Below, in pieces: positions 12,761 to 21,208 of a stretch of 33,091 bases of DNA; position 1 is the stretch's first letter; each line of letters begins with the position of its first letter. The position numbers and the translations under genes were made by a program. The notes beneath the pieces were generated by a model. The model ran no database searches, was not told the origin of the DNA, and worked only from the letters and a program-made list of their open reading frames with translations. Source of the stretch: an uncultured Collinsella sp. (lineage in GTDB: Bacteria > Actinomycetota > Coriobacteriia > Coriobacteriales > Coriobacteriaceae); the NCBI GenBank assembly GCA_900548815.1, contig URLR01000016.1:1-33091 (forward strand). The letters are read 5' to 3'.

Positions 12761-13486
12761 TTACTTAAGGTAGCCGTCGGCACGGAGCTTCTTGAGGTCG
12801 GAATCCTTGACCTCGCAGCCGGCGGGCAGCACCATAAACACGCGATCGCCCACCTCTTTGACCGTAGCGCCCAGGCCGCAGGCAAAGCCATAACTAAAGT
12901 CCAGGACACGCTTGGCGACCTCGGTGCGAACGCCAACAAAAATCAGCGCAACGGGCTGCTTGGTGCGCACGCGGCGGACAACGGTCTCGACATCGTCATA
13001 GCTCTCAGGGCGCAGGACATAGGCAGGCAGCTGCGGCGTGGCGTTAATGATGTTGTTTGCATAGGCCGAGGCGTCGCTCGGCGCAGAAGCGGGCGCAGGT
13101 GCCGCGGCACGAGCGCGGGCGCTCTCGGCATAACTCGACGGCGTGTCGTAAGCGCCGGGGCGATAGCCGCCTGCGGCACTATCCTGAGAACGCGACGGCG
13201 GATTGTACGTCGTTGCATGACGCGAGTCATCGCCGACCAGCTGGCCGGAGCGCGTATACACGGCGACCGACTCGGCCTCACCGCGGCGCGTCTGGCCCAG
13301 CAGGCCGTTACTCGGCTCGTCCTGGGTATAGAAGCCCTCGCCCGAGGTACCGCTGTAGCCGTTGTTCTGATAGCCATCATCGTAGCCGTCATCGTAGCCG
13401 TAGTCGTCATCCTGGCCATAGCCCTGGTCGTAACCCTGCTGGCCGCCAAGGTGCATCTTATTTTTAATCTCGTCAAGGAAGCCCAT
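12761..13486 (-). CDS. sepF: Cell division protein SepF
   Basis: FtsZ-binding protein that tethers the Z-ring to the membrane and replaces FtsA in Actinobacteria. The 241-residue product starts with an amphipathic membrane-targeting helix (MGFLDEIKNKMHLGG). A long linker follows (about 16-155), very rich in Tyr, Asp and Gly at first (YGYDDGYDDGYQNNGY) and then in Ala, Ser and Pro. The SepF core domain occupies the last 85 or so residues (VLRPESYDDVETVVRRVR, FSYGFACGLGATVKEVGDRVF). SepF is often about 150-220 residues, so the linker is on the long side. Start at 13486 is supported by GAGAGGA. It lies between yggS and yggT as in other Gram-positive ylm clusters. Confidence 0.94.
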   Translation of the reverse strand: MGFLDEIKNKMHLGGQQGYDQGYGQDDDYGYDDGYDDGYQNNGYSGTSGEGFYTQDEPSNGLLGQTRRGEAESVAVYTRSGQLVGDDSRHATTYNPPSRSQDSAAGGYRPGAYDTPSSYAESARARAAAPAPASAPSDASAYANNIINATPQLPAYVLRPESYDDVETVVRRVRTKQPVALIFVGVRTEVAKRVLDFSYGFACGLGATVKEVGDRVFMVLPAGCEVKDSDLKKLRADGYLK

Positions 13487-13546
13487 GGTTGTGTCCTCTC
13501 ACGGTTTAGTGCAGGCGCTCTGTAAACCAGTGCGCACTTCAGAGCC

Positions 13547-14284
13547 CTATTTTACTGCAAACTCCGGGCTAAATACTACCCTGCCCAGACGAATGAGCGT
13601 AGAGCCCTCCTCAAGGGCGGACTCAAAGTCCTCGCTCATGCCGCAAGAGAGCTCGGGCAAGCTCAGATCGGGATGCGCCGCCTCCAGCTCATCCCTCAGC
13701 TCTCGCAGCCCGGCAAAAGTGCGACGTGCCACATCCTTGTTCCCTCGAGGGGCCATGGTCATAAGGCCCTGCACACAAATTCCCTCAAGTTCCGCAAGCT
13801 CGCCGGCAGCACCACGAATCTCATCGGGCGAAAAGCCGCCCTTGGACTCCTCGCCGCTTACGTTAACCTCGATTAGCACCTGTTGGGGAGCAGAAAGCTC
13901 GCCCGCTTCGATCTTGCGAACGGCACGGCTCGAGATCGCCTGCGCCAAATGAAGCGAACCAACCGAATGAATCAGCTCGGCCGAACCCAACACCGTGTTA
14001 ATCTTGTTGGTCTGAAGGTTGCCGATCATATCAAAGCGTACCTCGGGCAGCTCCGGATGCTCCGCCAGACCTGCGAGTTTGCGGACGAGCTCTTGCGGGC
14101 GGTTCTCGGCAAAATGGCGGTATCCCACCTGGATGGCCACGATGGTCTCATCGACGCCGACGGTCTTTGACACGGCAATCAAACGCGCGGCATCGCGGGG
14201 CCTCCCGGCGCGGTCGAGCGCGGCATAGAAACGCTCGAGTATCTGCTCGCGGCGAGCGCGCATTACATCCAAATAGTTATCCAT
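13547..14284 (-). CDS. yggS: YggS family pyridoxal phosphate homeostasis protein (YlmE)
   Basis: PLP-binding protein with an alanine-racemase-like TIM barrel fold that buffers free pyridoxal phosphate; it has no known catalytic role. The 245-residue product shows LIAVSKTVGVDE with the PLP-binding lysine (about 40), FAENRPQELVRK, RFDMIGNLQTNK, SVGSLHLAQ, LIEVNVSGEESKGGF and the C-terminal LSCGMSEDFESALEEGSTLIRLG. The ATG at 14284 is preferred over TTG 14290 because GGAGG is 9 bases from the ATG but only 3 from the TTG. In other Gram-positives this gene directly follows pgeF (ylmD); here pstSCAB-phoU lies between them. Confidence 0.94.
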   Translation of the reverse strand: MDNYLDVMRARREQILERFYAALDRAGRPRDAARLIAVSKTVGVDETIVAIQVGYRHFAENRPQELVRKLAGLAEHPELPEVRFDMIGNLQTNKINTVLGSAELIHSVGSLHLAQAISSRAVRKIEAGELSAPQQVLIEVNVSGEESKGGFSPDEIRGAAGELAELEGICVQGLMTMAPRGNKDVARRTFAGLRELRDELEAAHPDLSLPELSCGMSEDFESALEEGSTLIRLGRVVFSPEFAVK

Positions 14285-14334
14285 TGCCAATCGCCTCCGC
14301 TAACAGCACAACAAGTAGTCCCATGCTAGCGCAA

Positions 14335-14366
14335 GAGCGCGGCCCCGCATCCGCAAGGCCGCGCTC
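14335..14366 (-). terminator. GC-rich hairpin between phoU and yggS
   Basis: GAGCGCGGCC (14335-14344) and GGCCGCGCTC (14357-14366) form a perfect 10-bp stem with a 12-base loop, 39 bases past the phoU stop. Only two T follow on the minus strand, so termination may be partial, allowing read-through from the pst genes into yggS-sepF. Confidence 0.45.
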
Positions 14367-14404
14367 CCTTAGGTATTTACAATCTTTTGACGAACGAGTC
14401 TACC

Positions 14405-15262
14405 CTACTCCTCGTCGTCCTCGCCATCATCCTCGTCCTCAAGATGATCCAGCAGGTAGCGAAGTCCCTCGCTCACCTCGTTAGCGGGCACCTTGGCAAC
14501 AAAGTGTGCATCCACGGCGGGCCTCATAATGACGCCCTCGCCCGAAGGCACGCGTATACTCTCGAGCTCGTCCTCGTCCGTACGGGCGATATCGCCGGCA
14601 GTCATACGCTGGCCGGTCAAAAGGAAGGTCAGACGGCAGGCGGCATCGATGGAAATCGAGGCAATACGATCGAGGTAGCGCGAGACCATAATGGCGCGGC
14701 GCAGATCGTCATAGTTGCTGTCGTCGTCCATAAAATCGCTCGTGTCCATGCGGTTAAAGGCGCGGAAGAACTTCTCGTACGCCGCATGCACCGGCTCGTC
14801 CTCGACGGCCAGGTTGCAGATGATGGACATGTCGTTAGTGACGAGCGCGGAAAGCGACGAACCCAGCACCTGGTAAACGGCTTCGGCCTCGGCCTCAACC
14901 GTACCGACAAGCTCCTGGGGCAGCGAGATATCGGCCTTGACCATATGACGCGTGGCGCGGCAGATCTGGCGAACCTTATCGGTCATGCGCTGCAGGTTAA
15001 AGTCGACGTAGATGATCGTCTGCAGCAAACGGAAGTCGGAGGCGACCGGCGACTGCGTAGCGATCAGGTTGTAGCACACGGCCTCCAAGTTGGCGCAGCG
15101 AGCATCAATCGAAAGCGTGCGCTTCTTGGTCTTAGTGGCGAGCTTGCGGTCGTCGGTCACATAGGCCTTCACGGCGTCGTGAAGGGCCAGATCGACGGCC
15201 TCGAAGATGCTCAGCATCTCGTGACGGGCCTCGATGAGCTGACGGGAAAACAGTTTGCGCAT
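14405..15262 (-). CDS. phoU: Phosphate signalling protein PhoU
   Basis: Regulator that links the Pst transporter to the PhoR/PhoB-type two-component system and dampens phosphate uptake. The 285-residue product has the N-terminal PhoU three-helix bundle (MRKLFSRQLIEARHEM, DFRLLQTIIYVDFNLQRMTDKVRQI) and a second repeat (RRAIMVSRYLDRIASISIDAACRL, about 192-215). After that it carries about 65 extra residues and ends in a very acidic tail (EDEDDGEDDEE); classic PhoU is about 215-240 residues. Start at 15262 has GGAGTGA upstream. It lies 92 bases after pstB on the same strand. The sensor kinase and regulator are not in the window. Confidence 0.93.
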   Translation of the reverse strand: MRKLFSRQLIEARHEMLSIFEAVDLALHDAVKAYVTDDRKLATKTKKRTLSIDARCANLEAVCYNLIATQSPVASDFRLLQTIIYVDFNLQRMTDKVRQICRATRHMVKADISLPQELVGTVEAEAEAVYQVLGSSLSALVTNDMSIICNLAVEDEPVHAAYEKFFRAFNRMDTSDFMDDDSNYDDLRRAIMVSRYLDRIASISIDAACRLTFLLTGQRMTAGDIARTDEDELESIRVPSGEGVIMRPAVDAHFVAKVPANEVSEGLRYLLDHLEDEDDGEDDEE

Positions 15263-15354
15263 GGTTCACTCCAATCAGTTGGGTGCGGTCATGCCGCCCG
15301 CACAGTGAATACGCACCGGACCAGGTCCGATCGACTTGGGACTAGTCGCACCGA

Positions 15355-16158
<804 letters not shown>

Positions 16159-16170
16159 GGGACTCCTTAA

Positions 16171-17076
16171 CTAGCGGCGCTTGCGCGACAGATAACGCGC
16201 AAACAGGTTGAAGGCCAGAATAATCGCCATCAGCAAAAGCGCAGTGCCGTAGGCTGCGTTCATGTTGATGCCGTCATTGGCAAGCAAATAGAGGTGGACG
16301 GTCATGGGACGACCGGAATCGAGCGGCGAGATCGGCAGATTGATGGCCTGACCCATGGTGTAGAGCACCACCGCGGTCTCGCCGATGGCGCGACCGATGG
16401 CGAGGACGATGCCGGTGGCAATGCGGCCAAAAGCAGAAGGAAGCACGATCTTGGAGACGACCTGCCACTTGGTGGCGCCCAGGCCATATGCGCCCCAACG
16501 GATATAGCGCGGAACGGCGCGGATTGCCTCCTCGGTGGTGCGCATGACGATGGGCAGCATCAGAAGCGCCAGCGCCAGGGCGGCCGAAACCATCGAAAGA
16601 CCCAGGCCCATGGCCTCAACAAACAAGGCGTAACCAAAGAGGCCCATAACGATGGAAGGCACCGAGGCCAGGGCATCGGCAGCATAGCGAATGATGTCGA
16701 CGACCTTGCCCTGCTTGGCGTATTCGGCCAGATAGACCGCAGCCAAGACGGCAACCGGCGTGCAGATGAGCATGGCGAGCGCCGTCACGTAGACGGTCGA
16801 GACGATCGTGGGCCAAATGCCACCCTCGGCGTTTACGCCCTGCGGCCAGCCGAAGATAAAGTCGAGCGAGATATGCGGCAGGCCGTTGATGACCACGTAG
16901 GCGATGATGGCGATCAGCACCAGCGTGGTGATATAGGCCGCGGCGCGAAACACGCCGAGCATGATCTTGTTGGAGAGGTCCTTGTTGATGCGGCCCTTCT
17001 TGCCATGGGAAAGGGCACGCTTGATGCGCTCGCGCGACGAGGTCGTATCGACCGTCGTGTCAACGGAATCGGACAT
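16171..17076 (-). CDS. pstA: Phosphate ABC transporter permease PstA
   Basis: Membrane permease subunit of the phosphate importer, partner of PstC. The 301-residue product has a basic cytoplasmic N-terminus of about 38 residues (with RERIKRALSHGKKGR), six predicted membrane segments and the EAA loop that contacts PstB (TTEEAIRAVPRYIRWGAYGLGATKWQ, then LPSAFGRIATG). GGGGG a few bases upstream supports the start at 17076. It lies 3 bases after the pstC stop. Confidence 0.95.
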   Translation of the reverse strand: MSDSVDTTVDTTSSRERIKRALSHGKKGRINKDLSNKIMLGVFRAAAYITTLVLIAIIAYVVINGLPHISLDFIFGWPQGVNAEGGIWPTIVSTVYVTALAMLICTPVAVLAAVYLAEYAKQGKVVDIIRYAADALASVPSIVMGLFGYALFVEAMGLGLSMVSAALALALLMLPIVMRTTEEAIRAVPRYIRWGAYGLGATKWQVVSKIVLPSAFGRIATGIVLAIGRAIGETAVVLYTMGQAINLPISPLDSGRPMTVHLYLLANDGINMNAAYGTALLLMAIILAFNLFARYLSRKRR

Positions 17077-17079
17077 AGC

Positions 17080-18003
17080 CTACCCCCTCTTCTTGGAAAT
17101 CAGGCGGACGATACCCACCAGTGCAGCGGAGATGATAAACAGGACAACGCCCATGCCGAACAGAGCCGAGCGGTGCAGGCCCGAGGAATAACTCATGTCG
17201 AGCGCAATCTGACTCGTGAGCGTCGAGATGGGGCTCGAGATGCTATCCGGAATGACCGGGGCGTTGCCCACGACCATCAGCACGGCCATGGTCTCACCGA
17301 TGGCACGCCCCATACCCAAGACAATCGCATCGACAATGCCCAGCTTGGCTGCAGGAAGCACGACCTTGTAGATGGTCTGCCACTTGGTGGCACCCATGGC
17401 ATAGGACGCCTCGCGAATGCCCATGGGAATGGAATTGAGGGCATCTATGGTGAGCGTGGTGATGGTAGGGACGATCATGATGGCGAGCACGAACCACGCC
17501 GTCAGTGCGCCAAATCCAAGGCCGCCGGTCAGCTGCGCGATAAACGGACGGATGATGACCATGCCAAAGAAGCCGTAGATGATGGAGGGGATGCCCGCCA
17601 GCAGGTCGACAGCGGGGCTAATGAGCCTGCGCACGCGCTTGCTGGCGATCTCGACCAGATACACGGCTGTGCCCACACCCAACGGCACGCCCATGGCAAG
17701 GGCACCGACCGTCACCAGGCCAGAGCCCGCCAGCAGCGACATGATGCCGTAGTGACCCTCAGAGGGCGCCCACGTAAAGCTAAAGAAGTCCACCAGACCG
17801 ATGTCGGTAAAGACCGGCAGCGCCGAGTACGTGGTAAAGACAAAGATCAGGATGACGGTGACGACCGCCAAGAACGCGCAGGCAAAGAAGATCCACTGCA
17901 GCGCCTTCTCCTTAAGATAGGTGCTGCGTGACACCAACGCCAACTCACGCTTTTTGGGCACCTGCGCCTCATGCTCAATCTGGGGGGTTTCCTGTGCTTC
18001 CAC
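17080..18003 (-). CDS. pstC: Phosphate ABC transporter permease PstC
   Basis: Membrane permease subunit of the phosphate importer. The 307-residue product has a hydrophilic N-terminus of about 45 residues, six predicted membrane segments and the EAA-loop block IPMGIREASYAMGATKWQ followed by MGRAIGETMAVLMVVGNA, typical of PstC. I place the start at GTG 18003 because GGGGAG, lying inside the end of pstS, is well spaced from it. The pstS stop is one base upstream of this GTG. Upstream ATG candidates would overlap pstS without a ribosome binding site. Confidence 0.93.
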   Translation of the reverse strand: MEAQETPQIEHEAQVPKKRELALVSRSTYLKEKALQWIFFACAFLAVVTVILIFVFTTYSALPVFTDIGLVDFFSFTWAPSEGHYGIMSLLAGSGLVTVGALAMGVPLGVGTAVYLVEIASKRVRRLISPAVDLLAGIPSIIYGFFGMVIIRPFIAQLTGGLGFGALTAWFVLAIMIVPTITTLTIDALNSIPMGIREASYAMGATKWQTIYKVVLPAAKLGIVDAIVLGMGRAIGETMAVLMVVGNAPVIPDSISSPISTLTSQIALDMSYSSGLHRSALFGMGVVLFIISAALVGIVRLISKKRG

Positions 18004-18004
18004 G

Positions 18005-18841
18005 CTACTCACTCCCCTTTCCGTCGTTGGTGACGGGAATAAAGCCCGCCTCACGAATCTGCTTGTCCATCTTCTCGGATGTCACATAGTCAATGTAGTC
18101 CTGCGCCTGCTGCGAAGGCGTACCCTTCACAAAGAAGTAAAGGTCACGCGAGATGGGATAGCCGCCACTTGCGACAGTCTTCTCGGATGCCTCGACATGG
18201 TTGACTGAAACGGCCTTAACCGAGGTCTTGGCGTTGAGGCTCTCGACAAAACCCAGCGAGATGTAGCCAATAGCGCCACGTGAGCGGGATACGACATCGC
18301 GTACCTGGCCCGTACCCGAAAGAACAGCCGAGCGGCGATCGAACGGCGCGCCGTCCATCACGATAGTGCGGAAGGCCTCGCGCGTACCGGACGCCTCGTC
18401 GCGGTTGATAACCTGAATCTTCAGGTCCTCTCCGCCGACTTCTTTCCAGTTGGTGATCTTGCCGGCGTAAATATCGCGGAGCTGCTCGGTCGAGAGATTG
18501 TCGACCGGGTTGTCGTCGTTCACGATGACTGCAATGCCGTCGTGTGCGATAACGATAGGCGTCAGGCCCAAATCCTGCTCGTCGGCATTGAGGCCACGAG
18601 ACGAGCTGGCGATGTCGGCGGTGCCGGCGCTAACAGCTTCGATGCCAGCAGATGAGCCAAGGCCGGAGACGAGCACGTCGATGCCGGTCTCTTCCTTAAA
18701 GCCCTCGGCCGCAATCTCGGCAATGGGAAGGCAGGTGGTCGAGCCGGCCACGGTAATAGAAGACGTAGAAGATCCCGAGGAGCAGGCGCACAGCGTGAGC
18801 GCGAGCACTGCTGCACTCAGGACCGATGCGATCTTTCTCAT
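18005..18841 (-). CDS. pstS: Phosphate-binding lipoprotein PstS
   Basis: Extracytoplasmic phosphate-binding protein of the Pst importer. The 278-residue product has a lipoprotein signal (MRKIASVLSAAVLALTLCAC; lipobox LCA with Cys20 as lipid anchor), a Ser-rich linker, then the PBP fold with phosphate-contact style motifs: ITVAGSTT near the N-terminus, IASSSRGL, and NRDEASGTREAF. The start ATG at 18841 overlaps the pgeF stop as ATGA, and no good independent ribosome binding site is visible, which points to translational coupling with pgeF. A longer open frame to 19033 lies inside pgeF and lacks a signal peptide at its start. pstC follows after one base. Confidence 0.94.
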   Translation of the reverse strand: MRKIASVLSAAVLALTLCACSSGSSTSSITVAGSTTCLPIAEIAAEGFKEETGIDVLVSGLGSSAGIEAVSAGTADIASSSRGLNADEQDLGLTPIVIAHDGIAVIVNDDNPVDNLSTEQLRDIYAGKITNWKEVGGEDLKIQVINRDEASGTREAFRTIVMDGAPFDRRSAVLSGTGQVRDVVSRSRGAIGYISLGFVESLNAKTSVKAVSVNHVEASEKTVASGGYPISRDLYFFVKGTPSQQAQDYIDYVTSEKMDKQIREAGFIPVTNDGKGSE

Positions 18842-19638
18842 AGCATCACGCCGATCGCAGCATGGCGCCCACAGGTCCCGCCCTCGTTGCGATAGGAATA
18901 AAAGCGGTCGTTTTGACGCACGGTGGAAAGTTTGGTGTCCACAATGCCATCCACATCGACACCGGCATCCACCAGCGCCTCGCGAATGGCGGCGGAAAGA
19001 TCGAGCATACGGGAAGCGGTAGCATCGATGCACGCGAACTCGGCGGCAAAGCGATCCATAAGTTCTTGGGACACCTCATACTCGTCGCCCAGGATATGGG
19101 GCCCAATATAAGCAGAGATGTCCTCCGGCGTGCAGCCAGCCGCCTCGCAGAGCGCTTGGCAGGCCTTGGCGGAAATGCGTGCAATCGTGCCCTTCCAGCC
19201 AGAATGCACCACGGCAAAGCCGCCGGGAGCCACCAGCACCACGGGAACACAATCGGCAAAGCAGAGCATCACGGGCACCTTATGCGCCGTGCAGACGAGG
19301 GCATCACAGCCCTCGGCAATCTGCTCACGAATGTTCTCGAGATCTTCGGCGCCGTTCGAGGTCACCGTCACGACATGGTCACCGTGTACTTGATTGGGGA
19401 CAAGCAAGTTGTGCTCGCACTCGGCGGCACCCATGGCCTCGAGTACGCGGCGACGATTTTCTTGAACGGTAAAGGGGTCATCGCCAACATGCGAGCCCAG
19501 ATTGAGCGAGGAGTACGCATCTTCGGAAACGCCACCGGTGCGCTCGGTAAAGGCAAAGCGGACATCGTGCGTCGCGCCCTCTACCAACGTAACTCCATCA
19601 TGGTCGACACGCGAAACGTTGTCCGCACGTGCTGCCAT
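18838..19638 (-). CDS. pgeF: PgeF/YfiH (YlmD) laccase-domain protein
   Basis: Member of the YfiH/DUF152 family. Members bind a metal and have been reported as purine nucleoside phosphorylase/adenosine deaminase-like enzymes and as peptidoglycan editing factors that remove wrongly built precursors. The 266-residue product has the three metal-site blocks: NQVHGDHV with the first His, CFADCVPVV with the Cys, and VHSGWKGT with the second His. Start at 19638 (MAARADNVSR) is fixed by GGAGG 7 bases upstream. It is the ylmD-position gene after ftsZ but is separated from ftsZ by a terminator, and its stop codon overlaps the pstS start. Confidence 0.94.
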   Translation of the reverse strand: MAARADNVSRVDHDGVTLVEGATHDVRFAFTERTGGVSEDAYSSLNLGSHVGDDPFTVQENRRRVLEAMGAAECEHNLLVPNQVHGDHVVTVTSNGAEDLENIREQIAEGCDALVCTAHKVPVMLCFADCVPVVLVAPGGFAVVHSGWKGTIARISAKACQALCEAAGCTPEDISAYIGPHILGDEYEVSQELMDRFAAEFACIDATASRMLDLSAAIREALVDAGVDVDGIVDTKLSTVRQNDRFYSYRNEGGTCGRHAAIGVML

Positions 19639-19741
19639 ACTAAAGCCTCCTAATAACACAAGTATCGCGGCGAAGCCGCAGCAGTCCGTGTCATACGGCT
19701 GCCATACTTCTTTAAAAGGATACCCGCAGCGGTAGGGACCA

Positions 19742-19763
19742 AACGTAAAGGGAACGTAAGGAG
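19742..19763 (-). promoter_or_regulatory. Two 11-bp direct repeats upstream of pgeF-pst (candidate PHO box)
   Basis: Plus-strand AACGTAAAGGG (19742-19752) and AACGTAAGGAG (19753-19763) are adjacent repeats with an exact 11-base period. On the minus strand this reads as TTACGTT repeated every 11 bases, about 100 bases before the pgeF start. An 11-bp repeat period is typical of PhoB/PhoP binding sites. TATCCT about 21 bases further downstream could be a -10 element. Confidence 0.35.
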
Positions 19764-19798
19764 ATTGGAGGCTTTCGTTTACAAAGACGAACCACAAC

Positions 19799-19830
19799 AA
19801 AAAAGGGGTGCGCCCAATCGGACGCACCCC
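19799..19830 (-). terminator. Intrinsic terminator after ftsZ
   Basis: On the minus strand GGGGTGCG pairs perfectly with CGCACCCC around a 10-base loop, followed by six T. It lies about 25 bases past the ftsZ stop and separates the cell-wall/division transcript from the pgeF-pst unit. Confidence 0.92.
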
Positions 19831-19854
19831 ATGCAGGTCGTTGATAAAAACGAA

Positions 19855-21009
19855 CTAGAAGCTGCCGCGCTTAAGGAAATCGGGAAGCTCAAACTGATCG
19901 TTGCCAAAGTTGGGCAGCTCGGTACCACCGACGTTGCGAGTCGGGGCAGCCTGAGCGGGGCTGGCAGCCGGAGCGGTGCGCTGCGGCTCAGCAGAAGCAG
20001 CGGCCTTGCTCTGGGACTGCTGGGCAGCGAAGAGCTCGTCCTGACGGTTGACGTTGGAGTCGGAGAAGCCCGTGGCGATAACGGTGATGCGCACCTGGTC
20101 GCCCAGGGACTCGTCAACAACGGTACCGAAGATGATGTTGGCCTCGGGGTCGACAGCATTGGCGACAACGTCGGCGGCGTCGCTGATCTCCTGGATGCCC
20201 AGGTCCTTGGAGCCGGCGATGGAAAGCAGGACGCGCGTGGCGCCATCGATGGAGCTCTCGAGCAGCGGACTGGAGATAGCCTGCTGGGCAGCGTCGACGG
20301 CACGGGTGTCCCCAGAAGCGGTACCGATACCCATCATGGCGGTACCGGCCTGCTTCATGATGGTCTTAACATCGGCGAAGTCCAGGTTGATGATACCCGG
20401 GACGGTGATGAGGTCGGTGATGCCCTGGGTGCCCTGGGAAAGGACGCCATCGGCAATCGCGAACGCCTCGAGCATCGTGGTCTTCTTCTCGGCGATGTCG
20501 AGCAGCTTGTCGTTAGGGATAACGATCATGGTGTCAACGCAATCGGAGAGGGTCTTGATGCCCTCCTCGGCGCTCTTCTTGCGCTTGCGACCCTCGAAGG
20601 TAAAGGGCTTGGTCACGACGGCGACGGTCAGCGCGCCGACCTCGTTCATCGCGATATCGGCAACGATGGGAGCGGCGCCGGTACCGGTACCACCGCCCTC
20701 GCCGCAGGTGATGAACACCATGTCGGCGCCAGCGAGCGCCTCGGCGATATCGTCGCGGGACTCATCGGCAGCCTTGCGGCCAACCTCGGGGTTGGCGCCG
20801 GCGCCCAGGCCGCGGGTAAGGTCGGTGCCGATGTGCACCTTGATATCGGCATCAGAGATCGCGAGCGCCTGAGCATCGGTGTTGATGGCAACAAACTCGA
20901 CGCCGCGGATGCCCTCTTCGATCATTCGATTGACCGCGTTGGTACCGCCGCCGCCGACGCCGACCACCTTAATGACGGCAAGGTAGTTGTTGATCTCTGT
21001 CTCGTGCAT
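19855..21009 (-). CDS. ftsZ: Cell division protein FtsZ
   Basis: Tubulin-like GTPase that polymerises into the Z-ring at midcell. The 384-residue product has the N-terminal VVGVGGGGTNAVNRM (15-29), the tubulin signature GGGTGTG (105-111) and the GTP-hydrolysis T7 loop in NLDFADVKTIM. A variable Ala/Ser/Pro linker follows (about 315-360), and the C-terminal peptide contains ELPDFLKRGSF, the likely binding site for SepF. GGAGG 6 bases upstream supports the start at 21009; an in-frame start at 21039 has no site. Unlike the proteobacterial order there is no ftsA before it. Confidence 0.98.
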   Translation of the reverse strand: MHETEINNYLAVIKVVGVGGGGTNAVNRMIEEGIRGVEFVAINTDAQALAISDADIKVHIGTDLTRGLGAGANPEVGRKAADESRDDIAEALAGADMVFITCGEGGGTGTGAAPIVADIAMNEVGALTVAVVTKPFTFEGRKRKKSAEEGIKTLSDCVDTMIVIPNDKLLDIAEKKTTMLEAFAIADGVLSQGTQGITDLITVPGIINLDFADVKTIMKQAGTAMMGIGTASGDTRAVDAAQQAISSPLLESSIDGATRVLLSIAGSKDLGIQEISDAADVVANAVDPEANIIFGTVVDESLGDQVRITVIATGFSDSNVNRQDELFAAQQSQSKAAASAEPQRTAPAASPAQAAPTRNVGGTELPNFGNDQFELPDFLKRGSF

Positions 21010-21039
21010 GTCGGTCCTCCGAACAAAGGTTATAGCCAT

Positions 21040-21208
21040 AGCATGGGTTGACCCCTGCGCACATTAACCTTCAGGTTGAAAGTAAATGCAAAGGTAAACC
21101 GTATTATGTTTGCACATTATGAGCGTTTCAGTCAAATAATTGACCGTGAAAACCAAACAAACCAGATAAACGGCGTGGTATGGCCCCCCAACAAAGCCGT
21201 TTAGGATG
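21040..21208 (-). promoter_or_regulatory. AT-rich leader of ftsZ with dyad elements
   Basis: This is the longest non-coding stretch of the division cluster and is clearly AT-richer than its surroundings, so it probably holds ftsZ promoters. It contains GTCAA-ATAA-TTGAC, a perfect dyad at 21131-21144, with minus-strand TTGACT and several TAAT-type hexamers nearby. AACCT-TC-AGGTT is another short dyad near 21067. I cannot fix one -35/-10 pair with confidence. Confidence 0.4.

Noticed and set aside
16294..17931. 545-codon plus-strand frame opposite pstA and pstC
   Set aside because: Shadow of two membrane permease genes; the translation is implausibly rich in Asp, His, Gly and Arg.
18842..19033. 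Upstream extension of the pstS frame
   Set aside because: The extension lies inside pgeF, has no ribosome binding site and would bury the clear lipoprotein signal peptide that starts at 18841.
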